Shown here: piece after piece, positions 1 to 10,528 of the stretch
Numbering within the stretch: the first letter of the stretch is position 1
Layout: each line of letters starts with the position of its first letter
NCBI GenBank assembly: GCA_023313575.1
Contig: JAJTTP010000004.1
Location: forward strand, 2,604,001-2,668,000
DNA length: 64,000 nt
From: Eutypella sp. D-1
Lineage: Eukaryota > Ascomycota > Sordariomycetes > Xylariales > Diatrypaceae
Direction of reading: 5' to 3'
Program-made: the position numbers and the translations under genes
Notes under the pieces: model-generated
Seen by the model: the letters and a program-made list of their open reading frames with translations, nothing else
What the model was told of the DNA's origin: nothing
Databases searched by the model: none

Positions 1-704
1 CCTGACAAGCCCGCCTTGGAGCGGAAGAGATCCCATTCCACTTCGCACAATCGGATCGTGGACGGCCAATAGTTAGAGCTCTAGTTACACCGTTAAGCAC
101 CTGGGCCAGTAACGTTAGCAGCTTACTAACGGACGGACGGATGTTCTTATCAATTATCGATAAATAAACATGTGTAGATAGCATCTCGCGACTCCAGCCA
201 CATTATATGTGTGGAGAACGTGCACAGCCATGATTTCCGAGCTTCACCAGCCTCAGACGGATCCCAGGTACATCATGCAGGGGAACTAATCCTGAAATGG
301 AACATAGCTTGGAAGAATGCCAAGATGCTTAGTTAGCTCGATAGCAGATAACTAACTACAGTAGCAGGCGCTGACAGGGCGGGCAGTTGGGCTAGGTACG
401 TAGGGAAGGCACAGAAGGCAGCCTCATCATTACGACTTCGGGCTTCAGGGCTGTTGGATACTTACATATTCTATTTACTTGAATCTTGAATTGTATGTAC
501 AACCCAGCTTAGAACCTTACAACTTACGACTTACAAACAACTTACAACTTACAACTTAGAAGAACGAACTCAACTACGACACACCCGGACCCGACAACTA
601 CTGGTTTTAATTCTTGAAGATTCTTTAGCCTGCCTCCCCGTAAACCTGCGTACATCTTCATCTTCATCTTCATCTTCATCTACTACTATTTTAATTACCC
701 CGTC
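1..704. other. upstream spacer and 5' leader of RPN8
   Basis: No convincing coding frame was found here. The last 190 bases are pyrimidine- and adenine-rich. They include a degenerate ACTTACA-type heptamer repeat near 516-558 and a CATCTT hexamer repeat near 655-680, just ahead of the start codon at 705. These look like a 5' leader and core promoter of the proteasome gene. Confidence 0.5.
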
Positions 705-1887
705 ATGCCCGCCACCACGGCCGAGACGTTGACGTTCGTCAGCAGAAACGTCACCGTCGCCCCCCTCGTCCTCCTCTCCGTAGTAGACCACTACAACCGC
801 GCCGCTAAGGGCACCAAGAAGCGAGTCGTCGGCGTGCTGCTGGGCCAGAACGACGGCAAGAATGTGCGCGTATCCAACAGCTTCGCCGTGCCCTTCGAGG
901 AGGACAACGACGACCCTTCCGTCTGGTTCCTCGATCACAACTACGTCGAGAACATGAACGACATGTTCAAGAAGGTCAACGCCCGCGAGAAGTTAATAGG
1001 ATGGTATCATTCCGGTCCTAAGCTGCGCGCCTCCGATCTCGAGATCAACGAGCTGTTCAAGAGATACACCCCCAACCCTTTGCTAGTCATTATCGACGTC
1101 CAACCCAGGGAATCTGGCGTCCCCACCGATGCCTACTTTGCCGTTGAGGAGATCAAAGATGTGAGTCTATTTGAAGCCGGACGGGGACGGAACTGACAAG
1201 TATAACTAATCACAATACAAAAAGGACGGCACTACCACCACCAAAACCTTCGTACACACACCTTCCACCATCGAGGCCGAGGAGGCCGAGGAGATCGGCG
1301 TCGAGCATCTTCTGCGCGACATCCGCGATGTAGCCATAGGCACGCTATCCACCCGCGTCACGAATCAACTGCAGTCCCTCCAGGGCCTGCATCTCCGATT
1401 ACGAGAGATCCAGACCTACCTCCAGAAGGTCATAGACGGTCAGCTGCCCGTCAACCACGCCGTCCTCGGCAACCTGCAAGACATCTTCAACCTCCTCCCC
1501 AACCTGTCGACGCCCAAGCCGGGAGCCGACTCCTCCAAGAACGGCGGCAGCGGCGATAATGGTGCTGGTAGTAACGGCAGCAACAACACGAGCGAGCTCT
1601 CCCACGCCCTGAGCGTCAAGACCAACGATCAGCTCCTCGCCATCTACCTCAGCAGTCTGATCCGCGCCATCACCGCGTTCCACGACCTCATCGAGAACAA
1701 GATCCAGAACCGGCAGCAGCAGGAGGAGAAGGAGGCCAAGAAGGAGGAGGCTGCCGCTGCCGCCGCCGCCGCTGCGGCTGCGAATAAGGACGAGAAGGAT
1801 AAGAAGGAGAATGGTGGCGGAAGCGCTAATGGCGCGTCGCCCGGCGACCCCGCTGATAAGGGAGGCGATAAGGAGAAGAAGAAATGA
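705..1887 (+). CDS. RPN8: 26S proteasome regulatory subunit RPN8 (MPN domain, non-catalytic)
   Basis: Two exons, 705-1160 and 1225-1887, joined over a 64-bp intron (GTGAGT donor, CTAAT branch, AAG acceptor) in phase 0, give 372 residues. The MPN/Mov34 domain fills roughly residues 9-150, with hallmark blocks [28 protein letters not shown] and [11 protein letters not shown] helical C-terminal region of about residues 160-285 follows ([30 protein letters not shown]). In the family this subunit pairs with the deubiquitinase RPN11 in the lid of the 19S particle and has itself lost the zinc-binding JAMM motif, as seen here. The tail after about residue 300 is low complexity (poly-Ala run, Lys/Glu/Gly) and ends in KKK; such tails vary between fungi. 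The start is the first ATG, followed directly by the conserved [19 protein letters not shown] block. Confidence 0.96.
1161..1224 (+). other. RPN8: RPN8 intron 1
   Basis: 64 bp, starting GTGAGT and ending AAAAAG, with a CTAAT branch-like element about 20 bp before the acceptor. Removing it keeps the frame: codon GAT is followed by GAC. Confidence 0.9.
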
Positions 1888-2893
1888 AGGTGATGATGAA
1901 GAAAGGAAGGGCATCCGAAGAGGAAGAGGAAGGGGAAGAGGAGAAGCAGCGCTGAAGAAAACGTGGCCGTTTAGGCGACGATTGAAAGGGATCCGGATAG
2001 ATACCACCGCGAATGAGGCATGCGTGCGTGCGGGCGGGCGGTCGTCATGTAGTAATACCCCCCACCTCCTGGCTCTTATTTTCAGCAGCGGAGAGGAGAG
2101 CAGGTTTACTACCAGCAGCGTGATAGCAGCACCATGAGTATCAGGATCTGATAGCATCCCAATCCAGGAACCGCCCGCCCCCCTTTGTAAATAAGGGAGG
2201 GGGGCAGCTATGCGAAGACATACTTGACTTGAGTGTCTGGATATGATATGATATGACCTGATAGTTTTATGTATGAATCGGTGTGTGAGTGGGGTAAGTG
2301 AGGAAAGTGAAGTAGGGTAAAGGGGTAGTTTATTGTGCTGTGTTATGTTGTGTTGTGTGGTATGGTGCCGTGCGTCCTTCTACGTGGTTACTTGCTTGCT
2401 TACTTGCTTGCTTACGCTCTATCTATCATGTACGAGTTGTCTATCTCTGCGTATACCCATTTACTCACTTACCCGTGAAATAAACAAGACAGATGCACGA
2501 GGTAGAGAGAGGCCTTTGGCTCTTTGCCCACGCATCGTATTGCAGACGTGTGGAATAGTTATATTACGTATATTCGTGAACTGTGATCCGTATGGTCGTG
2601 AAGCTTTGGAATTATCGTGTGAATCAGTCCCCGCCTTGCCCATTTCTTCCTCCGTCTTGCCTCGCCTTGCCTCCCCTGGCCTTCCTTCCTTCCCTATCGT
2701 CGTCGCCCTTGGGTACCGGTGCCGGGTGCCGGGGATGCTAGGCTAGGCTAGGCAGCGCGAACCCAAAGCAATCCCAGAGCAAAACAACGCAAAACCCGAG
2801 TAAAACAACGCAAATCCAAACTAGAACCAAGCCAACCATAGAACAACCCTCAGGCTGAATAAAGCTAATCCTGTAAATAAACACCTTCATAAA
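1888..2893. other. spacer between RPN8 and the SWIM-finger gene (convergent genes)
   Basis: The two flanking genes converge here, so most of this is probably 3' untranslated sequence. It holds runs such as TGTTATGTTGTGTTGTG and CTTGCTTACTTGCTTGCTTAC, and CAAAACCCGAG-like A-rich stretches before 2894. No supported gene. Confidence 0.5.
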
Positions 2894-3877
2894 TCACAAA
2901 TCAACAACAAGACCCGCCCCCTCTTCCCGGCCCGCAAGCCTCGATATCATGTACGAAGACGCAGACGCAGATGAAGAATCCCCTACCCCCAGCAGAGGAG
3001 ACCCCAGCCCCAGACCCAGACCCAGACGCTCCGCTAGGTAGCATGCGAGGAGGTGTTTGCATGCTGGTACGCCGGCCGCTAGTCCTCCCCCGCTACCTCC
3101 AATTCCACCGCTGCCGCTGCCGTCGATACTCAGACCCCCGAAATCGAGCCGGGGATCTGAGGTGAGGCTGGGGTCTGCGGTGAGGTTGGGGTTGCGGTTG
3201 GGGTCTTGCTGCGCCGAGCGCGACGGAGCCCAGGGGGATATCGCGTAGGGTTGCTCTGCGGCGGCGGCGGCAGCGCTGGTAGTGCTGGAGGCGCCCTCGA
3301 ACGGATACGCAGAGAATGCGAACGCGCCGCACGTGCAGCTCCATACGCGTAGGCGGACTACGTATGTTGTTTGCGTTCTCTGCCCCTGCTTACTCTGCGC
3401 CTGGTGTTGGTGTTGGTGTTGGGATGAGCGCACGATATGGAATGTAGGTTCCCCTCTTCCTATTCCTCTTCCCTCTACCCCTGCATCTGTCCGCTCCTCG
3501 GTCTTCTGAGCGTGGGGAGGCGCACGATGCGGATGTTGCGGAGGCTGAGGGGGAGAGGGAGTAAGGAAAACCCGCATCGCCAACCCCCGGTCCAGAACGT
3601 CGAGCGCGGGCAGTAAGATGGAGGGGTATACCGCGTGTAGGGTTGTTAGTAGGGCCCGGTGCGCTGGCGATGTCTGGGATAGAAGTTTTAGTGGGTTTGT
3701 GGGTGGGTTACTGTTGTTGTTGTTGCTTTCCTGTCTGTCCCCGCCACCGCCGCCGGCGGATGCTGGGGTTTGATTGTGGTTGTGGTTGTGACTGTGTGGT
3801 GATGATACTGTTGCTGAGGCGAGTGTGTCCAGCAGGCTGATTAGGAAGTCTCGTGATGTTGGGAGTGCGGTTCCCAT
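2894..3877 (-). CDS. SWIM-type zinc-finger protein, probable Sws1/Shu2 homologous-recombination factor
   Basis: An intronless frame of 327 residues. A conserved helical segment (about 65-105, TLHAVYPSILLPALDVLDRG) precedes a SWIM finger with C181-x-C183 and C273-x-H275, the latter in the block CKHLLACYLAERL. The spacing between the two halves is unusually long (about 89 residues) because of Ala-, Gly- and Asn-rich inserts; other inserts are a GGGGG, an NNNN and a QHQHQHQ run. Family knowledge: Sws1/Shu2 proteins bind Rad51 paralogues and promote Rad51 filament formation in the nucleus. The assignment rests on the SWIM finger plus the helical block; other SWIM-finger proteins remain possible. 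The ATG at 3877 is the first in frame and is followed by a plausible N-terminal helix. Confidence 0.7.
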   Translation of the reverse strand: MGTALPTSRDFLISLLDTLASATVSSPHSHNHNHNQTPASAGGGGGDRQESNNNNSNPPTNPLKLLSQTSPAHRALLTTLHAVYPSILLPALDVLDRGLAMRVFLTPSPPQPPQHPHRAPPHAQKTEERTDAGVEGRGIGRGEPTFHIVRSSQHQHQHQAQSKQGQRTQTTYVVRLRVWSCTCGAFAFSAYPFEGASSTTSAAAAAAEQPYAISPWAPSRSAQQDPNRNPNLTADPSLTSDPRLDFGGLSIDGSGSGGIGGSGGGLAAGVPACKHLLACYLAERLGLGLGLGSPLLGVGDSSSASASSYMISRLAGREEGAGLVVDL

Positions 3878-5327
3878 TTTTGGAAATCCTATTCCTTACT
3901 TTTTACTTTTTACTTTTTATTTTTTATTTTGCTTGTCTTGGCCTGTTGAAGGTGTTTGTTTGTCATGTGCTTGTTGTGTGCAGGTTGGATCCAAGATGAT
4001 GGAGGAGTGCCTTGGTGGGTAGGTGCAAGGACAGTGTGTGGGACAGTGTTGAGCACTGTGTGTTGCCTTTTCAGGGGTAAATCTTTTAAGGGGGACTGCG
4101 TACTTTCTTGTAGGCGAACTTTTTTTGTGTTCGTGTCGCATTGGTATTATATTAGAAATTTGCATGGTGTAGTCTAATGGGTATGTGTTTAGCTATGTGT
4201 TTATTTCTGGTCGCTCTTGCACGGCCTCTTCCTACTGAGTTTCCTAGGTATGTCCCGGGCCTAGCATCCACGGACCCCCTCCGCCGATGGCCGAGCACGT
4301 GGTTATCCGGGGAAAGCCTACTTCTCACGATAGTGTTTAGCAGGTCAATTCTTCGATACGCCATTCTCCCAATCTCGTATCTTGAGAGGGAATAGGGAAT
4401 CCCTTGTTAGTATCCATAGACGTAGAGTACGAAGTGCGCAACATCCGGGTCATAGTTTCTCCATGAGTACCTATTCACCCCTATCTTCCTCTTGGCTTTC
4501 CACATTTTGTGGTTAAACGTCTTCCATATACGCTTTACTCACGCCGGTTTTCCGGGGCAGGCCCTCAAGAGAGATGTCTCTATGACGCTGTCCTTCCCAG
4601 TGAGGCTATCGTCGATTCGACCCCAAATCTCAGCTTTAAATAGCCTATTAAAAGAAAAACGTGGCGCGAACGTGGCATGCTCGGTCGAGAGGACCAAAAG
4701 CAGCGCGATGATCTGTTCAGAGCTGCCCCCCCACCTCCCGGCCTGCGGTTTCATCGCCAGGAACATCAGATCCGGAATGGATGAAAATGGCTATTCTGGA
4801 CAGGGGGTCCGCCTATTATTAACCACCACCGGTTCACATCGCGTGCTCTGATCTGCATTCACCCGGAGGTTGACCTGGCCGTCGTCCCCATTCGGTAATA
4901 TATCTCTTCCATACTCTCTGAGATGCAGCGCCGGACACAGGGTTACGCTATCAGATCCGCCAATGGAATCATCCGAATGAGGGAGGCCTTTCTGTTCCGA
5001 CGCGTATCCCTGGCTCTCTCTTTTTTTTCTGAATCCCGCGTTGCCGTCGCAGCACGCTGCAACCCCGTCACATGTTCCCCTTTCCCATGGATTTTTGGTC
5101 TCAGGCGCTCGGAGATGACGTCCTTATCCATTCCTTGATCCAAAGGGCTGACATTCTCGGTTGCATTCGACGCCTGGTTGGCGCTTTCCTGCAGTCGCAT
5201 TTAAAGTCGAGGAGGCGCGCCGCAAAATCCCATCTGCGTAATCCCGGGCCAGATGCTGATCCGGAGCGTCGCAGTGTGAAATTCTTTTTTTCTTTTTCCA
5301 TAGCCTGCTCATAGCCAGCCCTGCATT
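3878..5327. other. intergenic region between divergent genes
   Basis: About 1.45 kb separating the SWIM-finger gene (leftward) from the serine hydrolase (rightward), so it should hold both promoters. It has a TTTTTACTTTT-type repeat at 3899-3932 and several short frames with no family resemblance or splice support. Nothing further supported. Confidence 0.4.
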
Positions 5328-7677
5328 ATGAGGCTAGACCGCTCCCTCGCAGTCGTAACCCTCGCGGCGCAGCGCGTCGTCGTCGTCGCCATCCCCAACT
5401 GCCCGTACAATGGTCCGAGCTTCCCCATCCCGACGGACCTGGCGGCGTCCGACACGCTCCAGGCGGCGCTGGAAGAGCTGACCGCAGCCTTCGACGACCT
5501 CAAGTCCGACAACTCCGTGAACCCGAACGCGACGTCCTGGTCGGTGCAGGTGTTCAGCTCCTCGGACAGCGACGACGCGCCTCTCTGGGAACACTACCAT
5601 ACGGCGCCGAACCTCAACGACTCGACGACCCCCGGCGTCAAGCAGGTCGACGGCGACACGATATACCGCCTGGGAAGCAACACTAAGATCTTCACCATGC
5701 TGACTTTCCTCTACGAGGCCGGCGAGAAGTACCTCAACGACCCCATCACCGAGTGGGTGCCCGAGCTCGCCGACCTCGCGGACAAGGCGGCTGACGACCC
5801 CGTCTTGAATGTCGATTGGGAGGGCATCACTATCGGCTCCCTGGCGAACCATATGGCTGGCATCGTCCGCGACTGTGCGTTGTTTACTAGAATCTGTTGT
5901 TTGATGCCCGGGATACTAATTGTTAGACTCCCTCCTCGGAGAGTTGACCCAGGAGCAGGTGCGTAGCTGGCGGGTTTCCTGATTCCCCTTCGTCTATGGA
6001 CTTTCAACTACCTACCTTGTCACATGTTGAAGATGCTAACGACGTTCTCTAGTACGTAGCGGAACACTTTGAAACCTCGGGCCAGTGCAATGGACTGATT
6101 TGAACAGTAATTTGACGGAGCTGATAAGCCTGGGATTCCCGCCGGTATCATGTGAGCGACGGTCTGACCCTCTGGTGACTGCATTTGGCTATGGAAACCT
6201 GACCAGTAGCTGTAGTGGAGGATTTACCTCAATGCGGGGAGTGGCGTCTCTGTTCGAGAGAACGTAAGCGCACACCGACCTTCCCATATATAACCCGCGA
6301 CCGATAGTAACAAAACAACAACATGTGACAGAACTATTCACGGGGATCGCCGACGTCCCGCCCTCGTTCGCCCCGTCCCAGACGGCCGGCTACAGCAACC
6401 TGGGTTACCAGTTCCTGGCGTACGCCCTCGAGGCCATCACAGGCAGGAATTACACGGAGATGATCGAGGACGATATATTACAGCGCTTGGATCTCACTCA
6501 TACGTATTACCGCAACCCGCCCGATGACCTCGGCGTCATACCCGAGGGCTACCAGGCCGCCTGGAACTACAGCCTCGGCGAGGCGAGCCCGTACGTGCTT
6601 GCTTATCATGTGTTGCTCATCATATGTCGGATTTGAAGAAGGTAGGTAGTAAATTATGCTAACGTCTTGTTCAGCACCGGCAACATGTATTCTTCCGTGA
6701 ACGACCTCTCCTCTCTCGGCCGCCACATCTTCAAGAACACGCTCCTAAGCCGACCAGTGACGCAGCGCTGGATCCGCCCCGTATCCCCCACCTCGGACAT
6801 CATCGCGGGCATCGGCGCGCCGTGGGGTCTGCGACGCATCCAGCTCGGCAACGCGACGACGACGAACCGCATTGTGGACGCGTACGGTAAAGCCGGCAGC
6901 ATCAACGCCTACCAGTCCCTCGTCGTCCTCATCCCGGACTACGAGGTCGGCATCGTCGCCCTCCTTGCCGGCGCCTGGCCTGGAAACGCGAACTGGCATA
7001 TGGCGGATGTTATTGGCGAGATCCTTATCCCCAAGCTCGAGCAGGCTGTTCGCGAGCGCGCTAAGGATGTCTATGCGGGCACGTATACGAGTACGGATGA
7101 GGCGCTTAATAGTACCGTTACGTTCACCACGGATCCTCAGCGGCCCGGCCTGGGCGTCGAGCGCTGGGTGAGCAACGGGACAGACGGTAAGCATCCCCGG
7201 GCATATCGCCTTAATTTTCCGAACTACCCAACGACCTAGAATGCGAACTATTACGGGCTGCTGGTTAACTCTGCCCGACGCAGTCCAACCCGTCATCTTC
7301 GGCTTCACGCTCCCCGGCGTCAACGCCACGGATCCGTCAATCCGGATCTTCCCGACGGGATTAGAGACGACGAATGAAGACGGGACGAAAAAAGTCGCCT
7401 TCAAGGCCGTTGTCGAGAACCTCGGCGACTACGACCATAAAGCTGACATGTTCTCTACGAATTGCGGTAAGTGGGTCACGCAGTCCGCTGTGAAGTACGG
7501 CGCTCGCGCGCTCGATACGTTTGGTGAGTCCCCCCCTTTCCGTACCTGCATGAGCACTGTGGGATCACAGGGATATGGAGCTGAGATCATGGTGGTGTAG
7601 TGTTCGAGCTAGACGAGAGCGGCAACGCCGTCGCGGTTGAGAATCAGGCTTTGAGAGCGTCCCTGGCGAAAGAGTAA
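5328..7677 (+). CDS. secreted-type serine hydrolase, beta-lactamase/transpeptidase fold (class C-like)
   Basis: Eight exons inferred: 5328-5874, 5927-5958, about 6108-6151 (5' edge unresolved), 6216-6263, 6332-6590, 6675-7186, 7284-7523 and 7601-7677. All junctions except the entry to exon 3 keep phase. Catalytic motifs are S117-N-T-K120 (SxxK) in RLGSNTK and the YSN motif in AGYSNLGYQFLAYALEAITG. Four Cys in the exon 3-5 region (CGEWRLCS) match the disulfide block of fungal beta-lactamase-like secreted proteins. The C-terminal lipocalin-like domain ends ...NQALRASLAKE. The N-terminus is hydrophobic (SLAVVTLAAQRVVVVAIP) and likely a signal peptide. Family members are penicillin-binding-protein-like esterases or peptidases of unknown substrate. 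The 5' end of exon 3 does not fit in phase, so either an exon was missed or the gene carries a frameshift. Confidence 0.8.
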
Positions 7678-8272
7678 CCCCATCAATCACATCTGGGGTT
7701 ATCATGGTGCTACTGAGGGACCCATCACCTATCGCAATATCTGAACTAGATTCTTCTTACATGTAACTGATATAAACATTTTCCATGAGTTCTACTCTAC
7801 CTTATCTGCTTGTATATGTAGTTAGAAGTGCACTTCGGAACTGGTACCGAGCAGATGCCCGTAGGTTAGTTTGTATGTATAAGTAGGCTCTGTTGCAACC
7901 TCAACCCTGAGGACAGTCCTCGTAGCAGTAGCAGCAGCAGTAGTAGTATTATGTTATTGCATACATGCACGCTGTTGCTCTCCCATATGAAAAATACTCA
8001 GAGTAGACATATCGCGAAGAAGAAGAGAGAAAAAGGAGGGGGTGTTGGGGGCGCAAGTAAAATAAACGAATTATTCATATTCCTATTCCTAAGTACCTAT
8101 GTATGCTAGGTGAGACACGAGACGAGACGCTTGAGTAGAGTTTTACACCAGAAACGCCGAACACAAACAAGAAAAGAACCCCGGTTAATCAACCACGTTA
8201 CCGGTGTGCGGAGAAAGCAGAAGAACGCCCCCGCGCGCGTCTAGTCGATTCTAGGCAGCTATCGCGAAGTGT
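7678..8272. other. spacer between convergent genes
   Basis: 3' regions of the serine hydrolase and of the F-box gene. It contains an AGTAGCAGCAGCAGTAGTAG triplet-repeat stretch near 7924-7949 and purine-rich AAGAAGAAGAGAG near 8017. No gene seen. Confidence 0.4.
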
Positions 8273-10528
8273 TCAATAGAGGTCGCGAGACCGACGACCA
8301 CGACGACCGCGGCGAGCCGAGCACCCTAGGATGGGGCATGCTTGTCAGTATAACTTCAAGGCAGGGGGGTTCACGGATAAGGTAGGGGTCATACAGTCGC
8401 ACTGTAGATACGTTAGCAAACCAAAGCACGTAGTATATGAGGGGCGAGAGAGGGGGGGGGGGTTGCATGATGAACGTACCAAGGTCTCAGTCGAGCCTTC
8501 AAAGTGGATGATGCAGTAGCCGCCGCCGCAGGCCCTACAGATCTTCTGCGTGTCGGCGATGCACGTGTCGCACTTTTTATTCGAAATGGTCAGTTTACAT
8601 CCCATGCCATGCCATCCCGGGGCCGACTTGACTTGACTTGACACTTACGTTGAGATCGCATTCCCAGCAACTCTTCGTGATCTTGCGGGTCTGTTATAGA
8701 TATTGCAGAAACGCCAGTTTGTCAGCCGAAATATTCATGCGCAAGACCACGAGCGGGCCCTCCGCGCGGAGAGCGAGCTTCCTGTTGTAATGAACGTATA
8801 TGCATATGGGGGGTGAATAACATGGGAGGAGGGTGAGATGGGGGGGAGGGGGCAACCTGGCCGCATACATCTTCCTAGGACGATCGAAGGCAGGACGGAC
8901 GGAAAAAAAGCTCGTGCGGCGCGGCGCGGCGCAGTGCCCGTGCTGTCTCTCTCGTCCCGCACACATCAACCCAGGGTTGCTCGTGGGGCACGGGTGTAGA
9001 TAGGTAGGTAGGTAGGTAGGTAGGTAAGAGATATATATATGGCTCTATGATGCGGGCCGGACTCGGAGGGGGAGGCTCAAGGGAGTGGGTGGTGATGGTG
9101 GATCCTCGCAGGGGCCCTTCCCAGCCGTCTCTGCCGTTCCCTTGCCCTGTCCCTTTCCCTGCAGGCTCTACAGTGTCTCATCCATACCTGGTATTTGGGC
9201 GGCTCTAAGGCGGCCATCTCGTGGAGCACGAGGGTGTTGTCGTTGTCGTTGTCGCCGTCGTTGTCGACGATGTGGACGTGCTGCGCGCCGGCTAGCTCGG
9301 AGGCGCTCGGGACCTGGTAGCAGGACTCGCACCACCACTGGTCGCAGCTGAAGCAGTACCGCTCGCGGATGCAGTCCACGCACCGGGGCACGAACTTGTG
9401 CTTGTCGTTGCGGTCGTTGCTGTTCTTCGGGGAACCGCTGCTGGTTCCGCTGCTGAAATTACGCGGGCACGTTGCCGACCGTACGGTGGACGCGTGCAGG
9501 GGCACCGGCGAGAGCAGCGGCAGCGTCTCGGGCGGGCTCTCCCCGTAGACAGTGAAGCCCTCGGGGGCGGAGCCGCAAGAGGCGCAGCCGCCGACGGCGA
9601 ACGTCGCCACGGCCCAGGGGTTGTTGGGGGCGGCGACGGCCGGCACCTTGCCGAAGGCGGGCGAGTTCTGGTGTCTAGGACCCGTGCAGAGGACGGCGTC
9701 GAACAGGATGGCGTCGCGGCAGTCCAGAATAGTGCCGGCCCAGCGCTCGTTGACGGACCTGCTGATCATGCGGCCGCGCCTGTGGTACCATTCATCGCCG
9801 TCGCCGCGAATGGACTCCTCGAGGGCGTGCTGGGACTTCTGGTTCCAGCCGGCGCCGATGCTGGCGCCGTGGCCGCTCGTCGCCGATGCGGCAGCGCTCG
9901 CGTCGACGACGGGGAGCGGCGCATCTTTCTTCCCGAATAGGTACAGGGCCTTGAGGCGCGGGGTGCCCTCGGGACGGGTGCGGCGGCAGGCGGTGCTCAG
10001 GGCCTGCATGAGCTTCTGCTCGTTGAGGTTCTTGACCTCGCGGAGGGAGAGAATACGGACGTTGAAGGCGGGGTCGACAAGGATGTCGTGGACGAGCTCG
10101 AAAGTGACGGAGAGACCGTCGAGGACGAGGGTCTGCACATGGTTGAGCAGGCCGCGGCGGCGCACGCTCTGGAAGATGCCCCTCAGCGGGCCCGAGTAGA
10201 AGTCATCCTCGGTGAGGTTCTCGTCGACCTGGACGTTGCGCCAGACCTCTCCGCCGCGGTCGATAGGGCGGACGTCGAACTGCGCGGTCTTGACGCGCGT
10301 GAGGTCGAGGTGCCGGAAGGTTCCGGGGGTGTGCAGGAGGAAATCGCGGAACGTGCGGGACGTGGCGGTCAGTCGCAGGAAAGCGGACACGGGCAGATAG
10401 GGCAGGGTGTGGTGGAGGATGACGGTGTTGGACAGGAGGTCCAGGAGATTCGTTTGGTTCGGTTTTGTTTCGATGTAGCTCTCGGCCAGGTCGCGCGTGT
10501 GCTGATGCTGGGCCTCTCTAGTGTCCAT
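8273..10528 (-). CDS. F-box protein with Cys-rich C-terminus; five exons including a 7-nt exon
   Basis: Exons on the minus strand: 9188-10528, 8649-8690, 8480-8572, 8395-8401 and 8273-8325, about 511 residues. The F-box-like segment is at about residues 28-75 (LHHTLPYLPVSAFLRLTATS, then HLDLTRV). Middle Cys pairs include GGCASCGSAP and CVDCIRERYCFSCDQWWCESC; the spliced tail reads SCWECDLN / CDTCIADTQKICRACGGGYC / IIHFEG and CDWCSARRGRRGRRSRDLY, a block conserved in fungal F-box proteins of this type. The 7-nt exon TGCGACT restores the CDWC motif. F-box proteins recruit substrates to SCF ubiquitin ligases through Skp1. Intron 1 (8691-9187, 497 bp) is long and holds a (GGTA)n repeat; an 18-nt stretch at about 8853-8870, after a TCCTAG acceptor, could be one more in-frame exon (EDVCGQ). 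The start is the ATG at 10528; no in-frame ATG lies upstream nearby. Confidence 0.85.
8395..8401 (-). other. 7-nt micro-exon of the F-box gene
   Basis: On the minus strand, CTAAC...CTACAG precedes TGCGACT, which is followed by a GTATGA donor. The flanking introns are 8402-8479 (78 bp, GTACGT donor) and 8326-8394 (69 bp, CCTAG acceptor). Inclusion gives codons TGC GAC T|GG TGC, i.e. Cys-Asp-Trp-Cys, and opens the frame to the Arg-rich end. Skipping it leaves the last exon in the wrong phase. Confidence 0.8.
8997..9027. repeat. (GGTA)n microsatellite in intron 1 of the F-box gene
   Basis: About six tandem copies of TAGG/GGTA in a row. The same tetramer recurs at 13227-13250 (as TACC) and at 18424-18447, so it is a common local slippage motif. 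Confidence 0.9.

Noticed and set aside
4492..4851. 119-codon plus-strand frame upstream of the serine hydrolase
   Set aside because: Begins at TTG, crosses probable promoter DNA and has no family resemblance.
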